A stretch of DNA of 64,000 bases from Apostichopus japonicus (GCF_037975245.1 NC_092575.1:7165001-7229000), one strand, 5' to 3'. Numbered from the stretch's first letter, positions 10,701-23,978 are shown. Translations and numbers: made by a program. Notes: generated from the sequence alone by a model not told the origin.

Positions 10701-11520
10701 CTAACGGGACTTAAGAGGATAAATTCGACGAAGGATAAAGACAAATACTTGTAAAGCCTTCAACATAAAGAGGGTTGAACATCTAACAAGATCACACAAG
10801 GTTTTCATTACAAGCTTTCATTCACCACTGGTCGACCTTGTTATGCATAAAATTTCTCTTTCCAAACTGAAAAAAAAGTGTTTGAGGCGAAAGGATAATT
10901 ACTAACTTTATAACTATATCTATTGAAAGCAGAGCTTCGAACACCATGTGGCATATCTTACGCGTTACAGGTAGGATCTTTGCAATGCCATCTGCGAATT
11001 AAGCACGTCATACATCCGGAGTCTATGCATGCATGCTATGTTTTTCAATACCGCCCTTATTTCCAACATTTCATACTGTAGTTGTAATTCTTACATTTAA
11101 TTCTTTAATTTTCTTTTAAATGTCTTGGCACTTAGCCTCATCCATGAACTTCCATGTAGTCAATAGAAGTGTGTAGTTGTATCATTATAAAACATGATAC
11201 ATGCTTTTGTCGACCCCAGATCACTTCTTTACACCCCTTTAAATATTTACGCGAATTTACGTCCCTCTGTTAAGTTATTTCATAGGCTTTGACGTACGCC
11301 TTCCAACCGCATGGCAGTGTTATGACGACGGAGACCATATTAATATAAGTTAATATACCCTAAGCAATAAACTTGAAAACTGGTTGCGAAATTCACCTGA
11401 AAGTGATTGTAACAAGATCAAGCTAATTATCAACTGACCGCACCAATATGGTCAAAGATTACGTATTTCTAATACGAATCCCAGCACAATATAGGTACAT
11501 TAAATGATATTGCGGAGCGG
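10701..11520. other. Intergenic, nothing recognised
   Basis: AT-rich sequence without supported gene or element. Confidence 0.5.
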
Positions 11521-11745
11521 CAGGGGCGTAGCGCGGAATTTGCAAAGGGAGGGGCGAAGTTTGTAGGCCAACTATCTAAGCGTACAAGAAAGGTTTGGCC
11601 GAAAATGCCTCCCAGATCGCTGGAAATGGCACTTACCAGGCCTTGTAAGTTGCATCTAAGCATTTTTGTAATACTGAAATTACTAGCGGTATCATTAAAA
11701 AATACCAAAAAATATGCTGAAAAGATATGCTTGGCTACGCGCCTA
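11521..11745. mobile_element. hAT-type MITE (family M2), 225 bp
   Basis: The left end is CAGGGGCGTAGCGCGG and the right end TTGGCTACGCGCCTA. The flanking 8 bp, CGGAGCGG and CGGAGCTG, are a 7/8 target duplication. It is a close relative of 25025-25308, sharing the interior around CCTCCCAGATCGCTGG. No ORF. Confidence 0.85.
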
Positions 11746-11910
11746 CGGAGCTGTAGCTTTTCTTTTTAAGGATATGTGAACCACACCGGATCTGTAAGTT
11801 TCTGCCCTTGATAGGGACACAAACCCAACCATCGCCTTTTACCTATATAACAGAGGTCCTTGCAATGAAGAACTCACCCAAAACAGCTAAGAAAAATCGT
11901 GTTCATTTTG

Positions 11911-12086
11911 GGAGATATGAAGCTTGTTTAGGTATTTCAGTGTTGTGTGTGATGGATCATTAAATCTTTAATATCTGCTTAAACTGGAATAGGGTTTTGG
12001 GAGATATCAAGCTAGTTTAAGTATTTCAAAGTTGTGTGTGATGGATCACTAAATCTATAATAGCTGTATCTAGAGAAGTTGTTCAA
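11911..12086. repeat. Two-copy tandem duplication, unit about 89 bp
   Basis: GGAGATAT...AAGC followed by TTGTGTGTGATGGATCA occurs at 11911 and again at 12000, with about 85% visual similarity. Sits at the left border of the orphan SDR upstream copy. Confidence 0.75.
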
Positions 12087-12660
12087 GAAAGTTATCTTTA
12101 TCACATTGGCCAATGATGGTAGGGTTTGTGTCTTCATTAATTTTAATTTATTATTCACAAAAACAAAACAAAATCGCTGAAACAAATTGCCCGCGTTATG
12201 CAAGTCACGATAGTATAGTGGTATATATATAATTTTATGAACACCGTTCTTACCGTTCAGGTCATTTCCCACGGACAGTTCTTTAGAAGGTAATTATTAT
12301 CTGTTGCTTAAACAGTGAATCGCTGATAACAGTTAAGATAATATAACCTCTGGTCATCTCAAATTTGTTTGCGATGGCGTGTGTACGTGCATGAGTGATT
12401 TTATTGTGTGGCTTGAACTGTAGCTTATTAGTCTTCTTTTGAGATGGGTATCTATATTTAACAATTTGGTGAATATAAATATAAAAATTAAAAATTTAAG
12501 TATGAATGTGCAATTAGGTGTACGATAAGTCCAAATTAATACACGGATCGGTTATGCAGTAAATATAACACACCGTATCATCGTAGTGGCTGCAAACCGT
12601 ACGTACTATCAACCAACGGCTTACAGTAGCGTACCCATCAACGGATTGTTTTCGTATAGT
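12060..12660 (+). promoter_or_regulatory. Orphan copy of the SDR-2 upstream region (no exon 1 follows)
   Basis: Block by block this matches the region 5' of SDR-2: TCTAGAG..GTTGTTCA (2595 and 12070), the TTTCCCACGGAC module (3694 and 12267), GCGTGTGTACGTGCATG (4147 and 12376), GTATGAATGTGCAAT (4268 and 12500) and ATCAACCAACG (4399 and 12609). Similarity fades about where exon 1 would begin, and no SDR exon follows. It lacks both the gypsy relic and the foldback MITE. Likely a relic of a further SDR copy or a partial duplication. Any promoter activity is speculative. Confidence 0.75.
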
Positions 12661-12811
12661 ACAGCGAGGGAAGGATATGAATGATTTACCTAGAGTGCAC
12701 GATTAAGCTTATGCATAATGATGTTACACTGCGCATGCTCAAGAGCGTCCATTCGCAGAACCGGAATGCCCCAGTGACTATGGATCTGCTCTGGTTACTG
12801 ACTGGCTTACA

Positions 12812-12904
<93 letters not shown>
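12812..12904. repeat. (TA)n microsatellite
   Basis: About 90 bp of alternating TA with a single CA interruption. Confidence 0.95.
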
Positions 12905-13621
12905 AGGGCCTATGTAAAAAGAATGTGGGGAATAAAAGACATGAAAGTATATTGACTCAAATTTATGTGTGACATTACATTCCTTGTAGTATATCTCTGT
13001 CTAAGAGATTAGACCATCTGTCTCACAACACTGAATGTATAAAATCACTAAATCACTAAACCTGATGCCTCTTTACTAAAAAAAAAACACGTTCATCGAG
13101 GTAAAACATTAAATATCGACATACAACGTAGACATTTTCGACAATCATAAACGTTAAGGAAATCAGCCGGAATTGCAAGAAAAAAAATTCATGTTGGATA
13201 AGTTGACAGTTTGAGACAAAATAGTAAAATTATGTGTTGTAATAAATGACGAACGTAAGCAGCCGCAATGTCGCAAGCGTTGTGGAATGTTATGAAATAA
13301 TAAACGTTAAATTTTCAGATAAAGCTGTCAAAAGTTCGAAATAAAATGTTAAAATTTCTACTTGCCTATGCTAACTCGTTTTTTTTTGTACCGAGAAAGG
13401 GCGTGGAAAGATTTAAAGCAAAATAAAGAATTTTTGAGTTAACATTTGGAAGTGTGATAACACAAATGGTTCAATGGTCGAATTCCGTGAAAATAGTTAA
13501 AGCTGAGGATACAAATTCAACATCTTGAGAAGCCGGCAAGAAAACCAACCTGCTCCAAGTATTCTATACACATCATGATATATTTTTTTCTTAATCCATA
13601 TACATACATACATAAATATAT

Positions 13622-13660
<39 letters not shown>

Positions 13661-14483
13661 TATACATATACATATGTTCCATTATATATCATACGGAGTT
13701 TATGAACTACACACATTGGAACGTAATGGTGTGTGATTTGTGGAAAATGTCTGAAAGATATTTGGCACAGAATAACATGATTAATTTCAAACTGATAAAT
13801 TCACACAGCGAGATGGCATCATTTTGCAAAGCATGTTACTTGATGAAAGCACACATATGTTTACGATGTTAATTGCACACTGCAGACGAACACTGCAGAA
13901 AAAATAACAACATGAAATAGAGTATTCATACGTCTAACGTACAAGTTACTATGCAATTCTTTAGAGTCGGTTACAACCAGTCCGACGTCACAGTGGCGTC
14001 ACAGGTGAGCGGGACACTTTATCACTTCACCCTCCCGAGTGATTTAGTGAGGGACATGAACCTTGTGAACCGGTCAGAGGCGAATGAGGGGTTCTGTCGA
14101 AGAGGGGGGGGGGGGGTGTCCCGCCTGGGGTCGTTGAAGCTGACTCTTATGTAGGTGTACGGGGGAATCTTCTCAGAGAAAAATTATACGTCAAATGGTG
14201 TACTCTAAGGAGGTTTATGTCAATTATAAACTGTTTAGGGGTGTTTAATGAGGTATAAACGTTTCCTAACAAATATTCATGAATTCACATATGATATTGT
14301 AAAAGTGAGTTTATACCCCGAGAAGAGGTAAAATTCTTCTCCGACTGGACCGCCCCCCCCCCCCAACTGAACTATCACCCAACTGACGAGGGAAGGTGGG
14401 GGATACAGTCAAGAATATGCTGAATTTTGAAAGTTAATTGCCGACAAAACCAAAAGTATGTTTCTCATGGAACGCTAAACAGG
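12905..14483. other. Intergenic between orphan upstream copy and PLA2-A
   Basis: No exon recognised. Holds a short TA run (13627-13656), a G12 run (14104-14116) and a C run near 14353. Probably includes the PLA2-A 3' UTR on the minus strand, but no clear poly(A) signal was found. Confidence 0.5.
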
Positions 14484-16622
14484 CTAAACGTATTTTTGTG
14501 ATGGGAATATTTGCGCATTCCGAAGACATGCAGTTGGGAGGTATCGATATTTTGTACACTTTAAAAAGTTCCAAAATCTCTCCACACACTGTTTTCTGTT
14601 CCGAATGACGAAACATTTAACGTCAAATACGTTGAAGTATGCCCTCCCTACTTCGTAAGCAAATTCGTTTTTCACTTGCCGGAGACACTTGTGGAATCTG
14701 CAGAAAACGAGAAAAAGGGGATAGATGAGGTATCAGTGCGTATATATGCTTCTAAACCATTCCAAAAAGGGAAGACGGGAAACGGGCGACGGGAGCGGGC
14801 GGCGGGAGCGGGCGGCAGGCGGTGGGTGGTTGTTTAGATGGATTATTAAGATACTTATATATTTATGGACTATTGATACAACACTCGGTACACTATGTCG
14901 CTATGGACATTTTTTTCTTCTCTGGATCACCGAAGCTATTTATTTCATAATATTCTTTCAGGATATTTTTTAAATTTTTTTAATTTTTATTATTTTTTTT
15001 ATTTCATTATATGAGTAAGGTTTCACAGGTACATTTGAGTTTCTCAGTTGCCATCTGTGAGACGAATATACCCAAAATGTTCCTTGGTATTACTGCATTG
15101 TATGAAACATTGATGAATCAAGAGTCGATTCACAAAAAAAAATGTGCTTCAAGCTTTGGGAGTGATCTCTAGTTTTTTTTTTCCTTTTTTTTAGGCCAAA
15201 AATAATTCTTGGGAATTTAACCAAATTTTTTTCAGTACTGTGTAAAAATATCTTAATCATAATGTGACTAATGTGACATATGAAGATTGCTCACAATCGT
15301 CTATATGCTTACAGATAGTGTGTAAAGAATCAACGGTTTCGTCTTACAAATAAAATATACTTCCCTCCAAGTCCTATTCATTCTTTTTTTTTTTTCAAAT
15401 TCAACAAGTATAGTAGTACTACTGACAACTAAAACCACATCGATAAAAAGTCACATGTTTACCAAAAGTTTCTTTCCCCTAGAGAAAAAAATCCCAGCCC
15501 ATTTTATGTGGCATTTTATTTATCATCAAATCACGCAAATATCACCAACCTTTTATCCTGAGAACAATGCATGATAGGAAGAATATTCCAATTCGTAAAG
15601 TGATATTTCGTCGCTCCGCTGCTAATAGACATATCCTCCGTGCTGTGATCGTGGTCCCGACAACACATATCCGTTCTATTGTGCATGCCCAAGGCATCGT
15701 ATGTAGGAGCCCTGTTACCCGTGCCGCACCATAGGGTACCAGGGAACATAAACAAGCCTCTTTTCTGCCTCTCGTGGTGATCATCCTCTTCGCTGATAAT
15801 CATCTCATCATCTTCTTCAACGATGTCATTCATATCTTCTTCCTCTTCTTCTTCGTCTACGATGCCGATTGCTTCTAACCGTTTTCGGACAGTTCTCGGG
15901 ATTTCCCGGAGTGACTTCGGAAGCCACGAAGTCAACGACGAAACATCTTCCATGTTTCCTTCAATGATATTTACATCAAGTTCATTGCACATTTGTAAAG
16001 ATTCCTCAAACTCTAAAAACCATCTTAGACCGGATGGAACGGCGTCCGTTAAATATCGATAAACCTCGATACTCGGTCCGTCTTCGGCTTCCGACGGTTG
16101 TTCGGATACCCGTACCTTATCGTCGTACATATCGTGATGAGATCCGTCTTTAAGTTGATAGGAAACGTCACCATCGTTCAATAATTTATGAATATCGTCG
16201 AAGGTACTCGCTGAATGTGAATTACTACTTAAAAGTTTCTCGAATAAGTCGGAAGGTTCTTGACCGATCTTAATCGCATTTGGTCTGCATTCGTTCCGCA
16301 TGTCAGATATGAGCCTCGTATTTCCTTCCTCCGTGTATTCGTCGGTTATTTGACAACTACGTAACGTCATGTTTTCGTCGTATATACCTTGGAATGACCT
16401 GTTCCCGTCCGTGGCTTCTCGTAACACGAATGCGTAAGGTTGCGAAGCCTCCCAAGCAGCTACCTCTCGAAGCCAGAGGTTGGAATGATGAATTAACAAC
16501 TGTCGCCGGTATTTCCATACCTTAACGCTTACGAATTTGCTACATTCATTGACTATTTGTGCATCGCAGGTTAACACAATAAATAAGATAACCTTTGCCC
16601 ACAATCTATATCGAAAGCCCAT
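14484..16622 (-). CDS. PLA2-A: group III-type secreted phospholipase A2 with long acidic propeptide, 428 aa
   Basis: Two coding exons on the minus strand: 16622-15550 (1073 nt, phase 2) and 14697-14484 (214 nt, stop TAG), with a GT-AG intron of 852 bp. Residues 1-21 are a signal peptide. Residues 22-284 form a propeptide ending in an Asp/Glu-rich stretch. RQKR (285-288) is a furin-type site directly before the enzyme domain. Domain: PGTLWCGTGN (calcium loop, Trp298, Cys299), CCRDHD with active His324 and Asp325, Asp356, and VGRAYFNV with the tyrosine of the bee-venom/PLA2G3 family. These enzymes hydrolyse the sn-2 ester of phospholipids outside the cell. Oddity: the cysteines equivalent to bee-venom Cys37 and Cys63 are Ser327 and Gln355. 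An active enzyme is plausible but untested. Convergent with SDR-2. Confidence 0.9.
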
Positions 16623-17626
16623 TATTCAAACGACACACTTTCATTTTAATATTGAAAACGCTGAATGTTGTTCTGTACACATGCTGCACGAATCGTTCAT
16701 CGATTGTAACTCTCCCAACATAATGTAGACAGATGATTCTCTGGTTGGCGGTCACGTGTCATAATGTCAGATGTTGTTTTAAAGTACCTACGGTAGATCC
16801 AAGGTTTCACCCGTCTGTCTGGCAGCAATACACGGAAACGAAAGAAGAAATATTAAAATGAATCTGCAAGCATATTTTTCCAAAACAAAAGACATCACAT
16901 GTACGATATACAGAAGAAATTGTTACAAAGCACATCTTGAGTAAGCCTATTGTGAAAGGGTTTTTAGTAGGTTTTGCATTGTTTAAATTGGGTTAGTTTT
17001 TTGTTATAGTTTTTTGTATGTGCGTGTGTGTGGTATTTAATTGTTAACACGAAAACGGGGACAATGTGTGTTGTGAAGGGGGAGGGGGGGGGGGGTTGGA
17101 GTCTTCTGTCAACAGAAGGGTATTCACTGAGTATGAAATTACAGTAAGTGAACTCATCCAAATGGATATTTTGACTGTTTTGAAAGTCGCAAGCTCTTTT
17201 CTTGAAAACGAGAAAGTAACCCTACCTTTGATGCGATGGAATTCGTCCGTTACTTTCATAGGTCATAGGTTATATGCGATGTGACGGGTTTATCTTACAA
17301 ACCACTGGGAATGTAGCACGCTGACAACTTTCATAGGCTATATAATTAGGTTCTGTGTATTCGTGATAAGAATTTCTATAATGGGCACCAACTATGGCCT
17401 CTCTTCATGCAGCTTACTGATAAGGCATAGCCCAGTGTGTTATTAGGGATAGGGAAAAGAAAAAATCTTACATTGCAATCAACTTTTCTGATATTGCAAA
17501 CTTTGACAATTAATTCTTCCTTAGTCTTCCGCAGTTTATAGCTTCAGAACAGTTTTTCGGTAGAATAAGTATGGATAAGTATGTAGTGGTTAGCACAGCC
17601 ATCACCGCTAAGTTCAACAGAAGTTG

Positions 17627-17630
<4 letters not shown>
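16623..17630. other. PLA2-A upstream region, nothing recognised
   Basis: Probable 5' flank of PLA2-A. The bases just 5' of the ATG share ATTATTCAAAC with the PLA2-B flank. A G-rich run lies at 17070-17096. No other gene supported. Confidence 0.5.

Positions 17631-17723
<93 letters not shown>
17631..17723. repeat. (TA)n microsatellite
   Basis: About 93 bp of pure TA abutting the left end of the 2.5-kb TIR element. Confidence 0.95.
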
Positions 17724-17725
<2 letters not shown>

Positions 17726-20271
17726 GCGATTCCGTGAAAACAGGGACATGACCCCAAATTTTCAAAATCATTTCTGCAGCCATTTTTGGCTTCTAATATA
17801 CTATAAACACATTAAGGGTCTGGGTTATGTACTTTTTTTTCCAACTATATCACGTTCTTCTACCAAAAAATGTGAATACCTGACTTATGTTGATTTTTGA
17901 GGGAATATTTGAGGAAATAGTATGGATATTTCAAAGTCTCAGATTTCCATATTTGAAAGCACCCTAAATAAATTTGTTATATATGTATTGGTAGTGCCAT
18001 TAGTGATATATTAAAATATTAATCACAATTCCTCCAAACAGTTTTGGTTTGTAGGCATATATGGCTGTAACGACACATAGCTGATTTGAGAGCGTAATGC
18101 GAGTTACCGAAAGACCAAGTTTTTAACTTTTTTTTTTAACTGGAGCAGATAATTTCCTGCCATTTCATATTATGCTTCTACTCAAAGTAAAGAGTATAAA
18201 AATAGTTGAAAGAATTAGAAATGTACCTAGTATATAGATATAAATAGCCATTGAAAACTGTAATGCGAGTTACCAGTAATGCGAGTTACCGCTGTAATGC
18301 GAGTTACCATATATTATTCCAATCTCACTTGCAGTACTACTGATCAACAAAACAATACAGCGCACTAAATACTTATATATGGTGTGCACAGTAGTTACTT
18401 CCTGTACCCAGAATGCACTGCAACCTCCATTACATCATATGTGACCCTTAAGACAGTTTCAACAGACATTGATGATTTTATCACCTGACTTTTGTGGAAT
18501 CACGGACCTTCCAAGTTGCATTCAACTGTGACATTATCAAATGAGTAAAGTTAGCATATTCTTTCTCCATTTTAACAATTAGCATTTTCATGGGATATTA
18601 ATTGCTTAGTACAATATTTAGGACAAATTGTGAGAGCTTAGGCTATATTAGTCTGTAGCCTATCACATAGTAATCTATATGTTCAAGGATGGGCAAATAT
18701 TGTAAATCATGACCATTATAATGTGCCTAACATCTTGATGGAAATTAGTCTTGATGTGAAAGCTGATGCTGCCAAGGGTGTGGGCACCTCAGAATTAGTG
18801 GGGTGGGCAGAGGGGATGGGACGGACAGGGAGTTTGCATAGGGGATGATTGGGGCTGCTGGGGGGGATGGGGCAGGATTGCAGAGGCTTGGTCAGTTGGA
18901 ATAGATTGGTGTGGTTTACCAAGTCAAATGTGTGTTCCCCAAATATGATGTGCAAACCCTTTCCCCAATATGAGTGTCTTATCACTACAATGTGAAAATC
19001 AACCTTTACTCCAAAGCATTTCAAATCCTCAAATTACACAAAATAAGGCAGGCCACCGGATTTCACGGGAATCGATAACTGGAAATGGCCGAACCCCAGG
19101 GATGACAAAACTTTCTATCGACGAAGCCAGATGATAAAGAAGTTGGGAACGCCTTTGATTGCTAATAGTTGTGGCCAATTCAAGTTTGCATCAAAATTCT
19201 AATTTGATACAAAACACCATCCATTCAAGGTTATCTAGAATGGCCTACCACCATGCCCTCATACCGCATGATGAAACATCTATTGTGTTATTGTTGATAA
19301 TGTTATTATACTGATAGAATTAGGAACAAGGATTGTTTTATTAGTTTCGTGCTTTTCCTAAGAAACCTAAATACAAATTTCCAAAGGACCAATCACTTAT
19401 TAACATGCCAAAGAAACTTTTCTTGTAATTCACTATATAAGCTGTGAACCTGTTTAACTTTCAGTAGATGTTTTGAGACATTAAAATGGAAAAGGAGAGC
19501 TACCAGTTGGCTTGGATTAGCTTCATTGGAAATTTGGATTGATAATTCAAGAGTGTACATTGCAATCTTGTAAGTCAACAATTTTGGATTAGCTTGATTG
19601 GAAATATGGATTGATAATTCAATAGTGTACATTGCAATCTTGTTAGTAAACAATTCTTCAGTTGATTTTCTGGTTCAATCAACTTCGATTATTATTGATA
19701 TAATTGTCAGGATGTTTTGCAAATTGTTGTTAAAATGTTGTTAAAAGTTTTGGAAAGAGTTTTACAGTTTCTAAGAGTTTCCAAGAGTTTCAAAAATGGC
19801 TTTGGAGCATATCTCTTTCAAAGAATTTGATGAATAAATAGCAAAATCGATGACTGGAAAAAGTGTAATGCGAGTTACCGTAATGCGAGTTACCAGACTT
19901 TTCCCCCCTCCATACCACATCTGAAGTTGTTTCATATTTTCTACTGCTGATATATAAACATCAATAGGGTAGATATCTTGTACATGTATGCAATTGAAGA
20001 AATCATTCTTTGTTTGAGCACAATGCCATTTTGTACCGGTGTCAATTTTTCAGGTGTCCTTTTTCCGTAATGCGAGTTACCGATATTTGGAAGCGCACCA
20101 TACATTAAAGCGAACACAATTATAATTCTTGATAATTTAATATTGTAGCTATGAATGTTGGGTATAACACCACAGAAAATTGAGGAGTTACACAAACCCA
20201 TATTCGAGCCACAGCACTTGGATTATAAAAAAACAGCAAAAAGTGTAATGCGAGTTACCATGGAATCGCCC
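17724..20271. mobile_element. 2.55-kb non-autonomous DNA transposon-like element with eight copies of a 15-bp motif
   Basis: Ends are inverted: GGGCGATTCCGTG at 17724 and CATGGAATCGCCC ending at 20271 (12/13 match). Both sides are flanked by AT/TAT. Inside, the exact 15-mer GTAATGCGAGTTACC occurs eight times in the same direction: 18094, 18260, 18276, 18294, 19865, 19880, 20067, 20245. The last copy lies right beside the right terminus. No transposase-like ORF is visible. GGG ends with an AT duplication would fit ISL2EU/Harbinger-like transposons, but this family call is tentative. Confidence 0.75.
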
Positions 20272-20483
20272 ATATGTATTCAGGGTGCTGCTATTTACAT
20301 ATTACCAATAGCAATAACTGAAATCGTAAGATATGGCGTGATGTGGCGTGTGATCATAAATCTGTTTACCAATCAACACATTTAGATTCCTTCGGTTTCC
20401 GAGTACACGCTCGCTTTGTTTAGCCTGTGTAACTACCACAGAGATATCCAGACAAATTGCAAACAATGGTATCAGTTAAGCAA

Positions 20484-20832
20484 TTGTAAATAGTAAAATA
20501 GCACCTGGAGCAATAAAGGTTGTTTATTACAAAACTGTAAATAGTGAAATAGTACCTAGACTTGTGCATAGTAATCAGTTATGCGAAACTAGATCATATG
20601 TATAAAATAGAACCTACCTGGAGCAATAACGGTTGTTTATTAAAAAAAACTCGTAAATAGTGAAGTAGCACTTGGACTTGTGTATAGTAATCAGTTATGC
20701 GAAACTAGATCATATGTTTAAAATAGCACCTCAGACCTGGAGCAATAACGTTTTTTTTTTCTGAAACTGTAAATAGTGAAGTAGCACTTGGACTTGTGTA
20801 CAGTAATCAGTTATGCGAAACTATATCATGTG
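20484..20832. repeat. Tandem repeat, unit about 115 bp, 3-4 copies
   Basis: Copies share GTAAATAGTGAA, TAGCAC, ACTTGTG, AGTAATCAGTTATGCGAAAC and CTGGAGCAATAA. Starts near 20484, 20536, 20650 and 20768; the first is truncated. Confidence 0.85.
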
Positions 20833-23305
20833 TATCATATAAGTTCTTAACAGTATAGATCGCTCCACAACCTTTAACCGGGCCTTCGAACGGACTAGTA
20901 ATACCGCGGCATGTGTATTAACACGTAACGTTATTGTCACAAGGTTAAAGTCTCGATTGTAAGGGGACTCGAGAAGGTTGAGAGTGGATCAAATGATTTG
21001 GTTTTCCGTGACTTCCCCTGAAAAGAATGCTCTCCTGAGACCTACTAGGGTAATACTAATTGCCTACTAGAAGATAACAAGTGTATCTCGTGTCATTTAC
21101 ATATAAAAACCGACGCGAAAGCGCTGCACGTTTCAATTTATACTTCCGTATTTAGAGCAGCCATTTTGAGTCAACTTTGTTTTTTAGTTTCCAAACATTT
21201 CATGAAACCTATACCGAGTGTTAATAACTCTACAATTGCCAAATGGCCTAACGCTAAATGGTTGTGAATTAAACGGTATGTAATTCACAATTGCATACAA
21301 TTCTATAGAGATATCATAGCATGCACGGACCTCTTTCAAAAGTCAACAAAATACAAAAAGGAACCAGTAGAAATGTCTCTCTGCCCACCCCATCACTCCC
21401 CTCCCCCCTCCCCCCCCCCCTCTTTCTCCATTTCCTGAAACTTGACAATTCGTGCATATATGATTTCAGTATCACATAGCATCGCAAATTTACCGACTCC
21501 AAAGCAAATAGATGCTTTAAGTCCTTCGCTTGGCAATCTTTCGTGTTATGCCGCACGTGCGGAGATGATTATTTTGTCATTTCCAAATTTTGTCCAGTTG
21601 TTTTATCTAGGTCTGGCTGAACAAAGTTTCACAACAACAACAACAACATCAGCAGCTCCATTATTAAAAGTATTTCAATACCGTACTTTGTTCAGACCCA
21701 CATCTTTTTTGAGACTTTCTATATTTCCGTTTTATAGGTTTAGCTCTTCAATGGTCTCTCCATCCCACACTACACTTTATAGGTATTTATGCAAATTGTC
21801 TAATAATAACAGCCGACACCCTCTTTTCAACAACTTGCGGACGGCGATGAACCCATCGATTTTCATTTTGTGTTTGACAATCGATATTAGAATGGTAATG
21901 AAGTGAAATTTTAAATGGCTAACCTTCACTATCAGTATCCATTGTTTCCAAACTTGAACTCATATGTCTGTTAACATAAACATGTTAATGGTTGCCTTAT
22001 TCATCTTTGTATGTATGCGTATGTGCATGTATAATTGTTAATTTCTACCTGACATGCCCGCAACTCGTAGAAGTCACTAGAAACCTATATTGCGCTACAA
22101 TAAAATACGTTCATTGTACTTTAGTTTCAGTTTCCAATTTTGAACAAAATGTGAGAGACAAATTTAAAAATGGCATAGGCCTACACTTTGACACATTTTG
22201 GACAACTTTGTCAGATATTGCTAGTTAGTACTTCTGGTAAAATTAATATGACAAACTCTGACACCAAACTCTCTCAGACAAATGCATTCCTAATTCCCAT
22301 TAGTCCCAGAAGATTGAACCGACCTATATAGGCTTATCCTAGAATTGGTACTCTGCATACGGATTGGATTAACACTGCCTATATACCCTCAAACCGTTCC
22401 GTTTTGGTGTGTTTAAATACATAATCATATCTTAAACTTACCAGATTAAATTCGTGAAGTCAAAGTCTCAACACATAACTCCTTACAAAACTCAACAAAT
22501 TACCGGTATATAGTACGTTATCCTACCGTTAGCGGCTAGCGCATATGCATGCCCGGCGAAACTAAGCATATAGGCTTCGAGGTAACATATGTAAGCCGCT
22601 CAATAGTAAAAGTTGGTTACATTAGCTTAACTCACACTGTCCGTTCTGCTTGTCCTCGCATCCGCAACGAAATGAAACTGTTGATTACATACTCAGCGTT
22701 TTCATCAGAATAATCGTATGTAGCTGTTCCCGTGCACATGCGTGATATTAGAAATAATCTTCTGAGAATTGGTGTTTTTTTTCTGATTTTTGCTGATAAA
22801 GCTCGAAACTCTAAGAAATCGGAAATAATAAGTGACTACTGTGATTAATAGAATCTTCGGTACACAAAACAAGAGAAGAGCTAAAGAGAGAGCGTGCGTG
22901 GATATTCTGTGAAGTGATGAGTACTAAGGCTTCGCCTTCGTGTGAAGTGATGAGTACTAAGGCTTCGTCTTGTACTAAAAGGTGTTGATTATATACGCGC
23001 AAACCTTTATCTTGAAATGCTATATCATATAGTATTTACACTGATAATGGGGTTAAACCTCAAATCATGTGGTTTTTATGGAAGAGGCACTCAACAAACC
23101 AACTTAATGAGACTTTCCGGGTTTTATTTACACAGCAGTATCTTGCTATTTGTTCGTATTGATTCGTATGGAATGATCGTGATGTGTGACACTCTAACAT
23201 AAACATCACATAGAGTTTTAAGAGAGAGAGAGAGGTGGAGAGAGAAATGGTTCATACTAGGACAGCTGGTACACTGGAATTAATCAACGGTAAATTCCAC
23301 GGTTG
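20833..23305. other. Intergenic, no gene supported
   Basis: One open frame of 154 codons (21442-21906) has no recognisable domain and low-complexity Thr and Ser stretches; I do not call it. A 34-bp tandem duplication around GTGATGAGTACTAAGGCTTC lies at 22910-22972. Confidence 0.5.
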
Positions 23306-23412
23306 GTTTTCATTTGATCCCACTTCTGACACCATGTAAGGTTCCTTGTTAAAAGACAAGACAGGAAAACTCAGATTGGTTAGGATTGAGTTAGATGTAT
23401 TGATGGTCTGTC

Positions 23413-23732
23413 TTCTGATAATAATAATGATAGTTGCTTTTTATATAGCGCTTTACACCAGCGATAGGTCTCAAAGCGCTTTACAGAGGTTATATTACCC
23501 CTTACCAATGATAACCTGTCCCAGAGACAATCCCTCCAGTCAGTAGCAGTTATATACTGTGCCTAATGACAAGTTACCTCACAGGTACCCATTTAACCCC
23601 TGGGTGGAGAGAGGCAAGTGAGATAAAGCATCTTGCCCAAGGACACAACGTAATGAACTAGGCAGGAATCGAACCAGCAATCCTTGGATCACGAGTCCGA
23701 CGCCTCAGCCATTTTGCCACCACGCTCTCATA
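23413..23732 (-). mobile_element. tRNA-derived SINE with conserved-type central domain, about 320 bp
   Basis: On the minus strand the head (23729-23661) has A box TGGCTGAGGCG (23711-23701) and B box GGTTCGATTCC (23675-23665). The body follows with TGTGTCCTTGGGCAAGATGC and CTCTCCACCCAGGGG, a central segment of the kind conserved in metazoan SINEs. It then has GCGCT-containing 3' sequence and an (ATT)n tail at 23418-23430. Related 55-bp sequences on both sides (23307-23363 and 23729-23785) share GATCCCA..TCTGACACCAT. Confidence 0.85.
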
Positions 23733-23978
23733 TGATCCCATATCTGACACCATACAATGTACTTTTTTTTATAAGACAAGAATTTGAAATAAATATTGAA
23801 AACGATGGTTTGGTAGTATTGTTTCACTGAGTCGTATACTGATTCTCTGTTATCTGATAGCTGTTTTACATCAGATAAGCCATGCGCTAAAAGGAGAGAG
23901 CACCCAAGTATACGTATATACATACCAGCAATAAAAATGATCAATGGCTTACATTGGTTGTTGCAATAAGCAAGTTCA

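Noticed and set aside
18094..20259. CRISPR-like array from the repeated 15-mer
   Set aside because: Spacing is irregular, the repeat is short, the genome is animal, and inverted ends explain it as a transposon.
21442..21906. 154-codon open frame on the plus strand
   Set aside because: No domain, Thr/Ser low complexity, no splice context or paralogue in the window.
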